Part shown: positions 1-9,425 of the stretch, one piece after another
How positions within the stretch are numbered: position 1 is the first letter of the stretch
How the letters are laid out: every line of letters starts with the position of its first letter
DNA from: Acidobacteriota bacterium
Lineage (GTDB): Bacteria > Acidobacteriota > Terriglobia > Acidiferrales > UBA7541
DNA length: 64,000 nucleotides
Assembly: GCA_013289665.1 (NCBI GenBank)
Contig: JABCZN010000018.1
Location: 39,036-103,035 of the forward strand
Direction: 5' to 3'
The notes under the pieces: generated by a model
The model's input: the letters and a program-made list of their open reading frames with translations, nothing else
Database searches by the model: none
What the model was told of the DNA's origin: nothing
Translations under genes and position numbers: made by a program

Positions 1-1062
1 GCCGTCCAGGCCGTATTGCGCCGGCCATTCCTCAGGAAAGTAGTACGTTCCAAAAATCTTATCAATCCACGGAAAATGAATCGCAAAGTTCTTGTCGATG
101 CCCTCTTTTTGAGAAGTGTGGTGCCAATGATGGTATCTGGGCATAACCAGAAACTCTTCGAGCCATTTGGCATTGGGGCCGAAATTGCAATGAGTCCAGG
201 TAGCGTGAAGAGTCACAAAAATCAGATACGCCAGAATAATCGATTGCGAAAATCCAAGCATCATAGGGACAAGGATAAATCCGCGCACCAGCGTGTCGTC
301 CACAAAGTGGGAGCGCGAGCCGGCGATCCAATCAAGCGCCTTCGAAGAATGGTGAACGGAATGGAAACGCCATAGAAATGGCACTTTATGCAGAGCCAGA
401 TGAATAAAATATTCGGCAACGTCCGCAACCACAACGGCCAGGAAAAATTGCAGAAACCAGGGCATTCGAGCGATAAATTCCTGAAGAACCGGAACCCCCA
501 GATATCGGGTGGCTTGGGTAGCGGGCAATAAAACCAGAAAGGATAAAATTTGCAGAGGGAGATGAGTGGACATGAAATAAACCACATCCAGAGTCCACTC
601 GTTCCTGAATGTTCCTTGCTGTGGATACTGCGGCCAGAGCCGTTCAAGTGGCACGTAGATGAGCGCCATCAAAAACAAATCGAGCAAAAACCAGTCCAGG
701 CCGATTGCAAGCCCCCCGTGCGGAGTTTCGTTAATCTCTACGCTTGATCCGCCCAAAGCCGTTGCCGCGATGGCCAGCAACATTCCACTCAACGCCAAAA
801 TCTTTTTCTTGCGCAGAATCGAAGAAATGACTCCGAACAAAATTGCCCCCACGATGAGGCATTGGATTAAAACCCGCATGGTGTGCATTGGATAATGGGG
901 ACGCAGTTCGGGAGAGCTTAGCAGCTGAGGAAAATGCAGGCACAAAACTCCACCGAAGGAAAGAAATCCAAAAAAGGCCGACAATATCCCGCTCCACCAA
1001 CCCGTTCCGAAGCCGGTGGAACCGGCATCGCCGAAGAATTCATTAATTTTCTGCTCGAGCAC
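1..1062 (-). CDS. Sterol desaturase / fatty acid hydroxylase family protein, 3' end outside window
   Basis: An uninterrupted reading frame of 354 codons runs off the left edge of the window, so the C-terminus is missing. It is a polytopic membrane protein with the clustered histidines of the fatty acid hydroxylase superfamily: HLALHK, then FHSVHH, then HATWTH, and YHHWHH near the edge, which in the family bind a di-iron centre. The members oxidise lipid or sterol chains at the membrane; the substrate here cannot be told. The start is taken as GTG at 1062 because AGGAG lies 5 nt upstream; a nearby ATG is out of frame. Hydrophobic helices fill about the first 190 residues. It lies downstream of the DUF2339 gene on the same strand, about 90 bp away. 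Family call is firm, substrate unknown. Confidence 0.85.
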   Translation of the reverse strand, partial: MLEQKINEFFGDAGSTGFGTGWWSGILSAFFGFLSFGGVLCLHFPQLLSSPELRPHYPMHTMRVLIQCLIVGAILFGVISSILRKKKILALSGMLLAIAATALGGSSVEINETPHGGLAIGLDWFLLDLFLMALIYVPLERLWPQYPQQGTFRNEWTLDVVYFMSTHLPLQILSFLVLLPATQATRYLGVPVLQEFIARMPWFLQFFLAVVVADVAEYFIHLALHKVPFLWRFHSVHHSSKALDWIAGSRSHFVDDTLVRGFILVPMMLGFSQSIILAYLIFVTLHATWTHCNFGPNAKWLEEFLVMPRYHHWHHTSQKEGIDKNFAIHFPWIDKIFGTYYFPEEWPAQYGLDG

Positions 1063-1152
1063 GATGTCTCCTAGTTTACGTTCCAGGACTCATCGAAGCC
1101 ACGAGAAAGACGGCCTTGTTCCGAAGCATCAACTCTCTTGGCGCCGGCGGAG

Positions 1153-4100
1153 TCATAGATAGCGGCGGATGGCTTCGGAGTAGCGGGTATAGAGGTAGGA
1201 GACGAGGAGGAGGGCGACGCCGAGGATGATGAAGGTGATGAAGCGGTCGGAGCGCTCCTGGCGCCAGACGTCGAGCACAACGATTTTGACGACGCAGACG
1301 AGGAGGAGGCCGAGGCCGGCGAGGCGGAAGCTGCGTTCGCCAACGATGAGAGCGAACAGGAAGGCGGCGACGGCTTCGATGCCCCAGCCGATGGTGACGC
1401 GCCCTTCGGAGACTTCCTTGAGGATGAGGACGGTGACGAGAATCATGGGGAGGAAGAAATAGATCTGTTCGGGGCGGCGGAGGAGATCGGAGAGATTGAC
1501 GGAGAGATCGCTTCTGGCAGGGGGCTTGGAGCGCGCGGCGGCGAAGCGGTCGCCGAGGGGGAAGGCAAAGGCTTGGCCGAGGAAGATTAGCGCGGCGGCG
1601 ATGGCGACATAGACCCAGCGGTCGAAGCTGCCAGGGAAGCTCGGATGGGTGGCAGCCAGGAGTTCGTAGGAAAGGCCGCGGAAGAAAACGAGGAAGGCAA
1701 GGATGACGCTCTGGTGCAGGAAGACGTCGCGCCGGGCGGCCCGGGAGATGCCGATGAAGAGGACGGCCAGCGCGGCCCAGGCGACAAGGGCGGAGCCGCC
1801 GGGGAAATAGGAATGGGCGAGCAAGACAAGTGTGGCGGAGCCTAGCCAGGCGAGGGCGGGAGCGGCGAGGAATTTCTGGTCGAAGGCAAAACCTTTCGCG
1901 GACACGGGGTTTTCCGTGAGGCGCGTTATGCGGAGATACGCGTAATAGAACACGAAGGCGATGGGCAGGGTGGTGAGCAACAGTTCACGCGGGCCGAAAT
2001 CGAGATTGAAGTAAGCGAGCCGCAGGAAACTAAAGGCGAAAACGGCGTAGGCTTGCGCGCGCCAGTTGAGGGATTTCCAGTGGAGGCCGATTTCGAAAAG
2101 AAGCAGCGCGAAGAGTGCCCAGCCGAGGGCGATGGCGTGGGTAGCGACCTCGTAATAAATCAAAGAGACGACCAGTGACGAAGCGACCCAGGTGTAGCCC
2201 GTGCCAGCGGCAGGGGCAAGGGGAAATTCTCCCTTGGCGGCCCAGCGGGCGCAGAGGTAGAAGAGCGCGGCCGCAAGGGAGACGGTGATCAGGCGAAGCG
2301 AGACGGCTGGGAAGGGACTCCACGGCTGGGTGGCGTTCAAATTGACGGAAGCAATCTGGAAGAGCGCGGAAATCGAAAGCAGGTAGGCCTGGAAATGCAG
2401 GTGGATGCGCTTGACGCGAGCGCCGATGACCAGCAAGAGGAAAGCAAAGAGCGCCCAGACGACGGCGATCCAGGGCGAGGAGACTTCCTTGAAAGCGAGA
2501 ACGGCGATGAGGATGGAGCCAGCCCAGGTGTGCAGGGCGGAAAACAGACGCGCCAGGTCGGAATCGCGAGGGCCGCTGAGGTAGGCGCAGAGATAGAGGA
2601 GCGCGGCCATGAGGGAGAAGGTGATGAAGCGCAGGGTGAAGTGGTGCCATTCGAGGGTTGCGTCGATGTTGACGAGCAGGGTGCGGCCGAAAGCGGCGAG
2701 GACGAGGATGTGGGCCTGCAGGCTCATGTCGCGGCGGTCGCGGAAGAATCCGATGACGGCGAGAACGAGAGCGAAGGCGCCCCAGGCGATGGAGATCCAG
2801 GCCCAGTGGCATTCGTGGTAGGCGAGGACTACGGCGAGAATGGCCGCGGCGGAGGTGTAAAGCTCGGAGGCATGGATAGCGGCGCCGGAGGAATCGAGGC
2901 TGAGCCAGCGCGCGCAGAGATAGAGAAGGGCAATTACAAGAGAGAGGGTGACGAGGCGGAGCGAGAGGCTGGTGTGGTGGACATAGGGCGTGTTGAGGAA
3001 GGAATTGACATCGAGAGCGCGGATAAATGCGGCGAGTGAGAACAGATGCGCGTGGTAGGCGAGATCTTCCGCGGAAAGGGCGCGGCCGGAGGCGACCAGG
3101 AGAAACGCGGCGGCAGCCCAGAGGACGGCGGTCCAGGAATCGGGGAACGCGAGCCAGAGGGAAATGAAAAGCATGAGCGCAGCAAGGTAGGAGAGGGCGC
3201 GGTAGAAAATGAATTCGCTTTCGCCTGCGAGGAGATCTTTCCAGCGGCGGGGGATGACGAGAGCGTTGGCGTAGAACAGGAGGCCGGCGACGAGGAAGCT
3301 GATGGCCAGCTCTAAGTCGGGCGCGGTGACGGTTGGGGTGTAGCGATCAAAGACGTTGTGCGGGGACAGCGAGAGGCGGTCGTAAAGAGTGGGGAGGGCC
3401 TGGTTCGCGAGCATGTCGGCAGAGGTGAGCAGTCCTACAAGCAGACCAAAGCGGCGGAAGAGAATTTCGCGGGTGAAGACGCCGGCGAGGATGAGCATTT
3501 GCGCTTCGGCGAGCCAGATGACGGCGGTGTCCATCCCGGAATATTTGAAGGGAATGGCGGCGACAAGAAGGATGATGCCGATGGTGGAAAGAACGATGAA
3601 GGCGATGCGACGGCGGCCTGTGGCGGGGAGCTGGCCGAGAGAAAGTTCGACGGCACCCAGCAGGAGAAGCGCGTAGAAGGCGAGTTCGGGGCGGACGGAT
3701 TGATATTTGAAAAGGCCGAGGAGAAGAGAGGTGTTAAGAAGCGCGGCGAGGGTGGAGATTCTTTCCTGATTGGCGTTATCAATCTGGCGCGCGATGTAGG
3801 ACCAGCGATAGGTGGCCCAGTAGAGACACAGGAGAACGGTGCTGGGCACGAACTCGGGGAACATCCGGTGGTGGCCCACGGCGGGAATGACGACGCGAGC
3901 GAGCCAGATGAAGTGATTCACGTAGGCCGCGAGAATGCCGAAGACTTCAAGTTCGAACCAGCGGCGGCGATGGACGATCGCGATGAGACCGAGCGCAAGG
4001 ATGGCGCCGGCGGAAAGGGAGTAGATGGTGTCCTGGCTGATACCCACGGTGAAGAAGGCCAGAAGGAAGGCGAGGCCGGTGACGACCTGGGAATCATAGC

Positions 4101-4944
4101 GCAGGGTGTGGACGACCATGACGGCAGCGACGAGGAAGAGGAGGACGAGGTCAACCGCTTCGGTGTCTATGACGCGGGTGTAGGGGACAAAATGCATCGC
4201 GTAAGTGACAAAGAAGGTGAGCGCCCAGCCGCCGCCGATGAGGGCGCGGGCGAAGATGCGGTAGCGGTCGCTGCGTTCGAGGTAGATGCCGGTAGCCAAA
4301 ATTGCGAAGCTGATGAGATAGCCCAAGCCGACCTTTTCGGGATTGGTGAGCGAGGGAAATTTGTAGGCGAGGAAGAGTGAGATGCCGATGACGAGAGCGA
4401 TGATGCCGAGCTTGTTGAGCCAGTTTTTGCCTAGGGTTTCCTCGATTTGAGAGGTGGCTTCGCGCGCGGAGAGGTGCACGGGTTCTGGCGGCGGGGAGAG
4501 TGGAGGAGGAGCTGGTCGCCCTGGCGCTGGCGGATGAGGAGGCGTTTCTGCGGGAGGCGTTGCGGATGGCGGAGCGACTGGTGCAGGAAATGGCGGTAAA
4601 GGAGCGGGAGGTGTTGGTGGAGCGACAGGTTTGGGCGGCTTGGGAATTTCCTCGGTGGGAGGGAGCTTTAGGGAACGGGGAGGCTCGATCGGTTTGGGAT
4701 CTGCCGGAGGAGGAGCTGGCGCGGCGGCTTGCTGGATGGGGGCGGGAGGAGCCGTTGTCAGGAATCGGGTTTCGAGTTCGTGGACGCGGGTTTCGAGCTT
4801 GTGGAGGTCTTTGAGGCGGGGTTCGAGTTTGTTAAGGGCTTCGACGACGCGGGCAAAACGCTCATCGTCCTTCTGGCGGTGGATACGGGATTCGACCCAA
4901 CGATAGAAGGCCCACACGGTCAGGATAAGGATCCAAAACTCCAT
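1153..4944 (-). CDS. DUF2339 large polytopic membrane protein
   Basis: A 1263-residue inner-membrane protein. It begins with one hydrophobic segment (MEFWILILTVWAFY), then a short charged coiled-coil stretch to about residue 65, then roughly 85 residues very rich in proline and alanine, and then a long series of transmembrane helices to the C-terminus. This order (N-terminal anchor, coiled coil, Pro-rich linker, many helices) is that of DUF2339 proteins, common in Acidobacteria and Bacteroidetes. Function is unknown; the protein is usually a stand-alone gene. Several antisense frames are open across it only because of the high GC. No truncation or frameshift was seen. Confidence 0.85.
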   Translation of the reverse strand: MEFWILILTVWAFYRWVESRIHRQKDDERFARVVEALNKLEPRLKDLHKLETRVHELETRFLTTAPPAPIQQAAAPAPPPADPKPIEPPRSLKLPPTEEIPKPPKPVAPPTPPAPLPPFPAPVAPPSATPPAETPPHPPAPGRPAPPPLSPPPEPVHLSAREATSQIEETLGKNWLNKLGIIALVIGISLFLAYKFPSLTNPEKVGLGYLISFAILATGIYLERSDRYRIFARALIGGGWALTFFVTYAMHFVPYTRVIDTEAVDLVLLFLVAAVMVVHTLRYDSQVVTGLAFLLAFFTVGISQDTIYSLSAGAILALGLIAIVHRRRWFELEVFGILAAYVNHFIWLARVVIPAVGHHRMFPEFVPSTVLLCLYWATYRWSYIARQIDNANQERISTLAALLNTSLLLGLFKYQSVRPELAFYALLLLGAVELSLGQLPATGRRRIAFIVLSTIGIILLVAAIPFKYSGMDTAVIWLAEAQMLILAGVFTREILFRRFGLLVGLLTSADMLANQALPTLYDRLSLSPHNVFDRYTPTVTAPDLELAISFLVAGLLFYANALVIPRRWKDLLAGESEFIFYRALSYLAALMLFISLWLAFPDSWTAVLWAAAAFLLVASGRALSAEDLAYHAHLFSLAAFIRALDVNSFLNTPYVHHTSLSLRLVTLSLVIALLYLCARWLSLDSSGAAIHASELYTSAAAILAVVLAYHECHWAWISIAWGAFALVLAVIGFFRDRRDMSLQAHILVLAAFGRTLLVNIDATLEWHHFTLRFITFSLMAALLYLCAYLSGPRDSDLARLFSALHTWAGSILIAVLAFKEVSSPWIAVVWALFAFLLLVIGARVKRIHLHFQAYLLSISALFQIASVNLNATQPWSPFPAVSLRLITVSLAAALFYLCARWAAKGEFPLAPAAGTGYTWVASSLVVSLIYYEVATHAIALGWALFALLLFEIGLHWKSLNWRAQAYAVFAFSFLRLAYFNLDFGPRELLLTTLPIAFVFYYAYLRITRLTENPVSAKGFAFDQKFLAAPALAWLGSATLVLLAHSYFPGGSALVAWAALAVLFIGISRAARRDVFLHQSVILAFLVFFRGLSYELLAATHPSFPGSFDRWVYVAIAAALIFLGQAFAFPLGDRFAAARSKPPARSDLSVNLSDLLRRPEQIYFFLPMILVTVLILKEVSEGRVTIGWGIEAVAAFLFALIVGERSFRLAGLGLLLVCVVKIVVLDVWRQERSDRFITFIILGVALLLVSYLYTRYSEAIRRYL

Positions 4945-5067
4945 GGCACCTCAGGCCGGGGTCTAGAGGCCATGTTGTTGATAGGGAGAGTTTACAGGGT
5001 GTTGGGCGCAGAAAGATGGATTGTGCGGGATGGAGCGGCGGAGTGGTTACGGAGGGTTGGGCGAAAA

Positions 5068-5095
5068 GCGCCCGCCACAGAAGGCGGCCGCTACA
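5068..5095 (-). repeat. Hairpin repeat copy 1 at the 3' end of the GNAT gene
   Basis: Stem CCGCC (5072-5076) and GGCGG (5083-5087) around a six-base loop ACAGAA, followed on the minus strand by a T-containing tract. It begins directly after the GNAT stop codon. The same stem with loop (A/T)CAGAA recurs at 27563-27578 and 32186-32201, each time near the 3' end of a minus-strand gene. It may serve as a terminator or be a dispersed repeat. Confidence 0.5.
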
Positions 5096-5660
5096 AAGGC
5101 AGTCTTTTCGCGGCCTCCGTGGTGCGTTCAAACACGATGGTGGGTTCGCCGCGGTAGCTGGCGCGCTGCCATTCGTGGAAGCCGCATTTCTGGGCTACGC
5201 GGATCGAGGCGAGATTATCGGGGTGTATGAGGCAGATGGTGCGGGGATCGGAAAAGTGGGCGTCGCCCCAGGCGAGGACGGCGGCGACGGCTTCGGTGGC
5301 GTAGCCCTTGCCTTGCATGGAGGGAGCGAGAATCCACCCGGCTTCGCGGATATTTTCGATGTGCGGGATGAGTTCGCGATGGAAATAGGCGAGGCCGATT
5401 TCACCCGCGAAGGCGGCGGTCGGTTTTTCCTCGAGGATCCAGAAGCCGAAACCGAGGAGCGGCCAGTGACCGGCGTTGCGGAGGAATTTCACCCAGGCTT
5501 CTTCTTCGGTGAGCGGGCGGCCGCCGACGAATTGGGTAACGGCGGGGTCGGCCCACATGGCGCGGCAGGCGGGGAAATCCTCGAGGCGATGGTGACGGAG
5601 ACGGAGGCGTGGGGTTTCGATGACGGGAAATGCCCGGGAAGCGTCGAGCGATTTAAGCAT
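5091..5660 (-). CDS. GNAT family N-acetyltransferase (RimJ/RimL type)
   Basis: A 189-residue single-domain acetyltransferase. The N-terminal ETPRLRLR strand, the mid-protein WILAPSMQGKGYATEA stretch (the acetyl-CoA pyrophosphate loop, Q-x-x-G-x-G/A) and the C-terminal NLASIRVAQKCGF helix are the standard marks of the RimJ/RimL subgroup that acetylates protein N-termini or small amines. It should be a cytoplasmic enzyme; the acceptor is not predictable. The start ATG has only a weak ribosome site. A hairpin repeat sits immediately after the stop. It stands alone between two unrelated genes. Confidence 0.85.
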   Translation of the reverse strand: MLKSLDASRAFPVIETPRLRLRHHRLEDFPACRAMWADPAVTQFVGGRPLTEEEAWVKFLRNAGHWPLLGFGFWILEEKPTAAFAGEIGLAYFHRELIPHIENIREAGWILAPSMQGKGYATEAVAAVLAWGDAHFSDPRTICLIHPDNLASIRVAQKCGFHEWQRASYRGEPTIVFERTTEAAKRLPL

Positions 5661-5780
5661 GACGAGATTTTAACGCAGGCCGGGAGGAATGTTGGAATAC
5701 GGCGGAAGAGGTGGAGGAAGATAACGCAGAGGACGCGGAGGTTCGCAGAGGAAGAGCACCCCGACCGGGTCGGGAGAAAC

Positions 5781-5824
5781 GCCGGACACGGAGAAGCCGG
5801 ACACGGAGAAGCGGAACACGGAAA
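5781..5824. repeat. 15-bp tandem repeat, nearly three units
   Basis: Two exact 15-bp units beginning GCCGGACACGG are followed by a third, imperfect unit. They lie in the 200-bp gap between the GNAT and transglutaminase genes, next to a GATAACGCAGAG-type sequence (5718-5755) that recurs near 29980. No coding potential is seen. Confidence 0.6.
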
Positions 5825-5862
5825 TTTGGCGGCGTTCAGTGGTAGGAGGCCACCCGCAAGGT

Positions 5863-6915
5863 TTATGGTTTCGCGGTGTCAGTGGGAGCGAGGTCGCGGA
5901 AGGCGAAGTGGGTGGTTAGGCCCTTGAGGGGTTGGCCGTCGGATTCGGCGTAGGGGTAGATGAAGTAGTTGAGGGCGGGACCTTTTTGGTCGGGCGAGAG
6001 AACGAGGTCGCGGCCGTAAGTGAAGAAGACGCGATTGTCGTCGTGGGCGCCGAAGAAGTAGTCGCGCTTGGCGGGATTTTTCCAGGCCTCGCTGGCGTCA
6101 ACGGGAATCCAGCCGGCGCCGTTCAGATAAAATTCGGCCCAACAGTGGTAGCCGGAAATATCGCCTTCGGTTTTTCCTTCAGGAAGCGGGAAGCCGATTT
6201 CAAAGCGGGCCGGAATTCCCGCCGAGCGCATCATGCCGATAAATAGCGAGTGGAAGTCGGTGCAGTTGCCGTGCTTGGAGGTGCAGGCCCAGACGGCGTC
6301 GCCGCGTCCCCAGCCTTCACCGGTCTTGTCGTAACGCATGGTGGCGACGACGTAATCGTAAATGTGGCGGGCTTTCTGGAGTTGCGTGGTGTCGCCGGCG
6401 GTCTGCTGGCGGGAGAGTTCGGCTATGGCGCCGGTGAGGGGAACAAGCTTGTCGGGTTCGAGATAGCGCTTCAGGAGGGGATCGCTCGGGGGAGTCACGG
6501 CAGAAGCGCTTTCAAGCACGTGGGAATGGATGTTTACGGCATGTTCGCGGCGGGTGGCGTTAAACAGGAGCGTGACGTCGTAGCCGGCAGCGGATTGTGC
6601 GGCGGAGGGAGTGAAGACGGCGAAGGGATTCTGATATTGGGGATCGCGGCCCGCGGAGTGAGGGACGGAGCTTTCGATTTTGAGGTTGGAGACAGACTGG
6701 AAGGCATCGTTTTGCGGGAGCGGAATCCAGAGGTGGCTGGATTTTCCGTCGGCATTGGCGGGAACGTGGACCTGATAGGTGAAGGAGAAACTGCGCTGGG
6801 ATGCGGAAGGATCGACGGCGCGAGCGGCGGGAGGTTTGGAGTGGAGGATAAGGACGACGGACAGGGAGAAAAGGAGACCCGCACCCAAAGCAAGCGAGAG
6901 CCGGGACTTGGACAT
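5863..6915 (-). CDS. Secreted transglutaminase-like (cysteine protease fold) protein
   Basis: A protein of about 350 residues with a signal peptide (MSKSRLSLALGAGLLFSLSV). The C-terminal half is a transglutaminase core: Cys218 in HGNCTDF, His in GYHCWAEF and Asp in WIPVDASEA form the expected Cys-His-Asp triad. The N-terminal half looks like a beta-sandwich that often precedes this domain. Such proteins act outside the cytoplasm as peptidases or amide-transfer enzymes; the substrate is unknown. The start at 6915 is preferred over the longer frame (6990) because GGAGG lies 8 nt before it and the signal peptide then begins cleanly. Monocistronic by spacing. Confidence 0.85.
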   Translation of the reverse strand: MSKSRLSLALGAGLLFSLSVVLILHSKPPAARAVDPSASQRSFSFTYQVHVPANADGKSSHLWIPLPQNDAFQSVSNLKIESSVPHSAGRDPQYQNPFAVFTPSAAQSAAGYDVTLLFNATRREHAVNIHSHVLESASAVTPPSDPLLKRYLEPDKLVPLTGAIAELSRQQTAGDTTQLQKARHIYDYVVATMRYDKTGEGWGRGDAVWACTSKHGNCTDFHSLFIGMMRSAGIPARFEIGFPLPEGKTEGDISGYHCWAEFYLNGAGWIPVDASEAWKNPAKRDYFFGAHDDNRVFFTYGRDLVLSPDQKGPALNYFIYPYAESDGQPLKGLTTHFAFRDLAPTDTAKP

Positions 6916-7122
6916 GGTCAGGACCTCCAGGCAATTCGATTGAGAGTACAGGTGAATTGTCACAAGAAAAATGCAGGGGCAAAAGGCCAAATTGGCCAGT
7001 CGTCTAGAGTTGAGGTCCTTCGGCTATCGCCGGTAAACGTCATCGGAATCCAAACCGGATCTCGTCGGGTAGCCTCAGGATGACAATTCCCGCCCTTCCG
7101 ACAGGAAAACGGCGAATCGCGA

Positions 7123-7638
7123 TCAGGATTTGCGGGCGTAGGTGAAATTTTCGGTCATGGTTTTGCCATGATCATCGAAGGTCCACGTTTGCACGAGGTG
7201 GGTTTTGTCGGTCATGGTGACGGTTAGCGCGGCCATGTGGCCTTCATCGGAGGATTTGGCGCCGGCGAGGCGGAGGAATGTGAAGTCGAGCTTGCCATTG
7301 GCAGCGGGGGATGCGGAGGTCTGCATGGTGGGCTGATTGCCCATGGAGCAATAGTGAGTGACGAGAATGCGGTCACCATCGAGCGAGTACATGGTGATCA
7401 TGTCGGGTTCGTTGCCGGGGTGCAGGCGTTCCATGAGGACGCTGCCGTTGGAGATTACTTCGTAAGAGACTTCGACTTTCTTGCCGGCGGAGTTGCTGCC
7501 TTCCCAGTGGCCGGCGAGGGATTTCAGTTGATCGAATGCGGGGGTGGTGTGCGTGGCCATGTGCATTTCCTGGGAAGTCGGGCGGGCGGGGAGGAATGCG
7601 CAGAGTACGAGAGCGAATAGAACCCGGGGATGAAACAT
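7123..7638 (-). CDS. Secreted lipocalin-like protein of unknown function (DUF1579-like)
   Basis: A 171-residue protein with an N-terminal signal peptide (hydrophobic core in residues 4-18). The mature part starts with LKSLAGHWEG and contains a run of alternating beta strands (SYEVISNGSVLMER, DGDRILVTHYCSMGNQP, LVQTWTFDDHGK), which suggests a small beta-barrel related to DUF1579 or lipocalin-like proteins. No catalytic motif is visible. The start ATG at 7638 has GGAGG-like purines upstream. It lies alone, 200 bp from the transglutaminase gene on the same strand. Function not predicted. Confidence 0.7.
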   Translation of the reverse strand: MFHPRVLFALVLCAFLPARPTSQEMHMATHTTPAFDQLKSLAGHWEGSNSAGKKVEVSYEVISNGSVLMERLHPGNEPDMITMYSLDGDRILVTHYCSMGNQPTMQTSASPAANGKLDFTFLRLAGAKSSDEGHMAALTVTMTDKTHLVQTWTFDDHGKTMTENFTYARKS

Positions 7639-8009
7639 GGAAGCCTCCTTCAGATTGTGCGCCAGGGTAGGGGGGCGGAGCGGCCCGGCGGGTAAGCGAT
7701 TTGGACTGAGGAGAGTGTGCCCGAGGGACGCGAGGAAGTCCAGAGGGGAGAAGGAGGGCAGACTCCGGCAATCGGGAGTCGACTCTTCAGCTTAGGATTC
7801 GAGTCTGTAATCTAGATACCAGAAACGGCTATTTTCCTGAATCGCCTCGAGGTGGTCGCAAAGGATTTTTACTGTCCTGGCGAACTTCCGCGTCGTTGTA
7901 GTTTTCAAAATATCGAAAGATGGGCGCCCGACCTCCGCAGTATTTAACTCGGCCGAAGATATGCGAATGAAAATGAAGATAATGTGTCTGTCCGACCGTT
8001 GATATTTGG
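7639..8009. other. Intergenic region, no gene seen
   Basis: These 371 bases lie between the DUF1579-like gene and the end of the YXWGXW gene. The only open frames are extensions antisense to, or out of frame with, the neighbouring gene. No repeat or convincing terminator was recognised. Confidence 0.5.
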
Positions 8010-9143
8010 TTAGGGCTTTCCTCCTGGAGGATGGCCCTGCGCAGGCGGTGCACTCTGGTGCGGCTGTTGATGCGTCTGTATATTTTGCTGTTGTGAAACG
8101 TGCTTTTGCTCAAGCTGCTGGGTTTGCTGGGCGTGGCGCTGCTCCATCTGCTGTCTTTGAGGTTCACTGGTGTTTCTCGCAGTCGCTTGCTGGTGTTCTC
8201 TTTCCTGCTGTTGCTGCAGCTTCTGGTGTTCCTGATTTTGTCTGGCGGCCAGCTTGTCCTGTTGTTGTTGATATTTCTGGTCCGTTTTGGGGTTGCCAGT
8301 GGCCGGAGCAACGTACTTGTGGGCTTGAACTTCGTTGGCATGAATGTTGGCGTTGGCACGTGCTGCGCTGTTGTTTGCAGGACGAGCTTCATTCGCACTC
8401 GCGGGCCGTTCGGGAGCTTTATAAGGAGCGCCGGCTTCCCTTGCAGGTACGGCGCTGCCCTTAAAGTCTCCGGGTCTGGACGTGGCTGCAATCGGAGGCT
8501 TGCCTTGATTCTTCGAGGCGCGCAACTCCGGGTTGGAACGAGCTTGCTGCATGTGTTGGTTTTGTGCGGCGACCGGGCCGGTGTGGCGTTCCCTGTCGTA
8601 GGTTTGCTCCTGGGCCGACGGCCGCTCATTGATCCCGCCGTTGCCGCCATTGTAGCTGACGCGGTTTCCCGAGTTGGATTCGACCCTGGTGTTGTAGGTG
8701 TTGCGGATGCTGGTGTTGTTTATGCGATTGACCGAGGTGTTGTAATAAAAATGATTGTTTTCCCAGCGGCCGCCCTCGTAGCCGTGACCACCATAGCCGA
8801 ATCCGTAACTGATCCCGCCATAATATCCAACGTGCGGGCCCCAATAGCCTTCGTGGAAGAAGAAGGCGTTGTCACCCCAACCCCAGTATCCGGGGGTCCA
8901 AAGGAAGCCGACTTCGGGAGCTTCGACCCAAGTGCCGGGCACCCAGTAATAGTCGTCACCATCCCAAGCCCAATAGCCGGGTGTCCAGATGTAGCCATCC
9001 CCGGGGCATTCAGGTTGCTCATAAACCGGGAGCGCAGGAGGACCAAAAGAGACGGAAATACCAATTTGAGCGAATGAAGCAGCCGAAAGAGCCATCAATA
9101 TGACTGCGAAAAACAACGAACGGATTACGACGAAAGGACGCAT
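8010..9143 (-). CDS. Secreted YXWGXW-repeat protein with Gln-rich tail
   Basis: A protein of 377 residues. After a signal peptide ending in ASFAQ, there are tandem aromatic motifs of the YXWGXW type (DGYIWTPGYWAWDGDDYYWVPGTW, then FLWTPGYWGWGDN), and a glycine/tyrosine-rich stretch (YYGGISYGFGYGGHG). The second half is Asn/Ala-rich and ends in a Gln/His-rich low-complexity tail that would form coiled coil or disordered chain. YXWGXW proteins are frequent in Acidobacteria and Proteobacteria and are thought to sit in the cell envelope; no activity is known. The start at 9143 is chosen because an AGG-rich site lies upstream and it gives a clean signal peptide. Confidence 0.8.
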   Translation of the reverse strand: MRPFVVIRSLFFAVILMALSAASFAQIGISVSFGPPALPVYEQPECPGDGYIWTPGYWAWDGDDYYWVPGTWVEAPEVGFLWTPGYWGWGDNAFFFHEGYWGPHVGYYGGISYGFGYGGHGYEGGRWENNHFYYNTSVNRINNTSIRNTYNTRVESNSGNRVSYNGGNGGINERPSAQEQTYDRERHTGPVAAQNQHMQQARSNPELRASKNQGKPPIAATSRPGDFKGSAVPAREAGAPYKAPERPASANEARPANNSAARANANIHANEVQAHKYVAPATGNPKTDQKYQQQQDKLAARQNQEHQKLQQQQEREHQQATARNTSEPQRQQMEQRHAQQTQQLEQKHVSQQQNIQTHQQPHQSAPPAQGHPPGGKP

Positions 9144-9284
9144 CGCCCTACCTTCTTTCTGCCCGCTCATCTTTTTTTCCTGCTGTACAGTGTGTGATTG
9201 TCGGACGCGATTTCGCGTGGCATGGGGGTAATTATTCCCGTTTTCCCATCCCGAGCACTGTTCAAAAGGAGACAGGAGCCGAAT

Positions 9285-9410
9285 GGCAGTTTCACTGGCT
9301 CCATCAGATCGCGTCCGATTCCTTCGGCAATCTGTATACGGGAGAACTGGACACGGGCAGGAGGATCCCGGAAATTCGTTTTACTGAACGGAGGGAAGCC
9401 TCAGAAATGA
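9285..9410 (+). pseudogene. Decayed 3' fragment of an NHL-repeat gene
   Basis: This stretch matches the last 120 bases of the intact NHL gene at 15338-16483. One frame reads FHWLHQIASDSFGNLYTGELDTG and, after a one-base insertion near 9370, the other frame reads RKFVLLNGGKPQK followed by a stop; the intact copy ends FHWIHQIASDSEGSLYTGEVDTG...QKFVLVTAGKPQR. No upstream part of the gene is recognisable here. It is a relic of a second copy, left by deletion or recombination. Confidence 0.8.
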
Positions 9411-9425
9411 AATGCCATCCACATT

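Noticed and set aside
3358..4380. 340-residue plus-strand frame rich in Glu and Gly
   Set aside because: Antisense to the DUF2339 membrane gene; the Glu/Gly composition mirrors the codons of the membrane helices.
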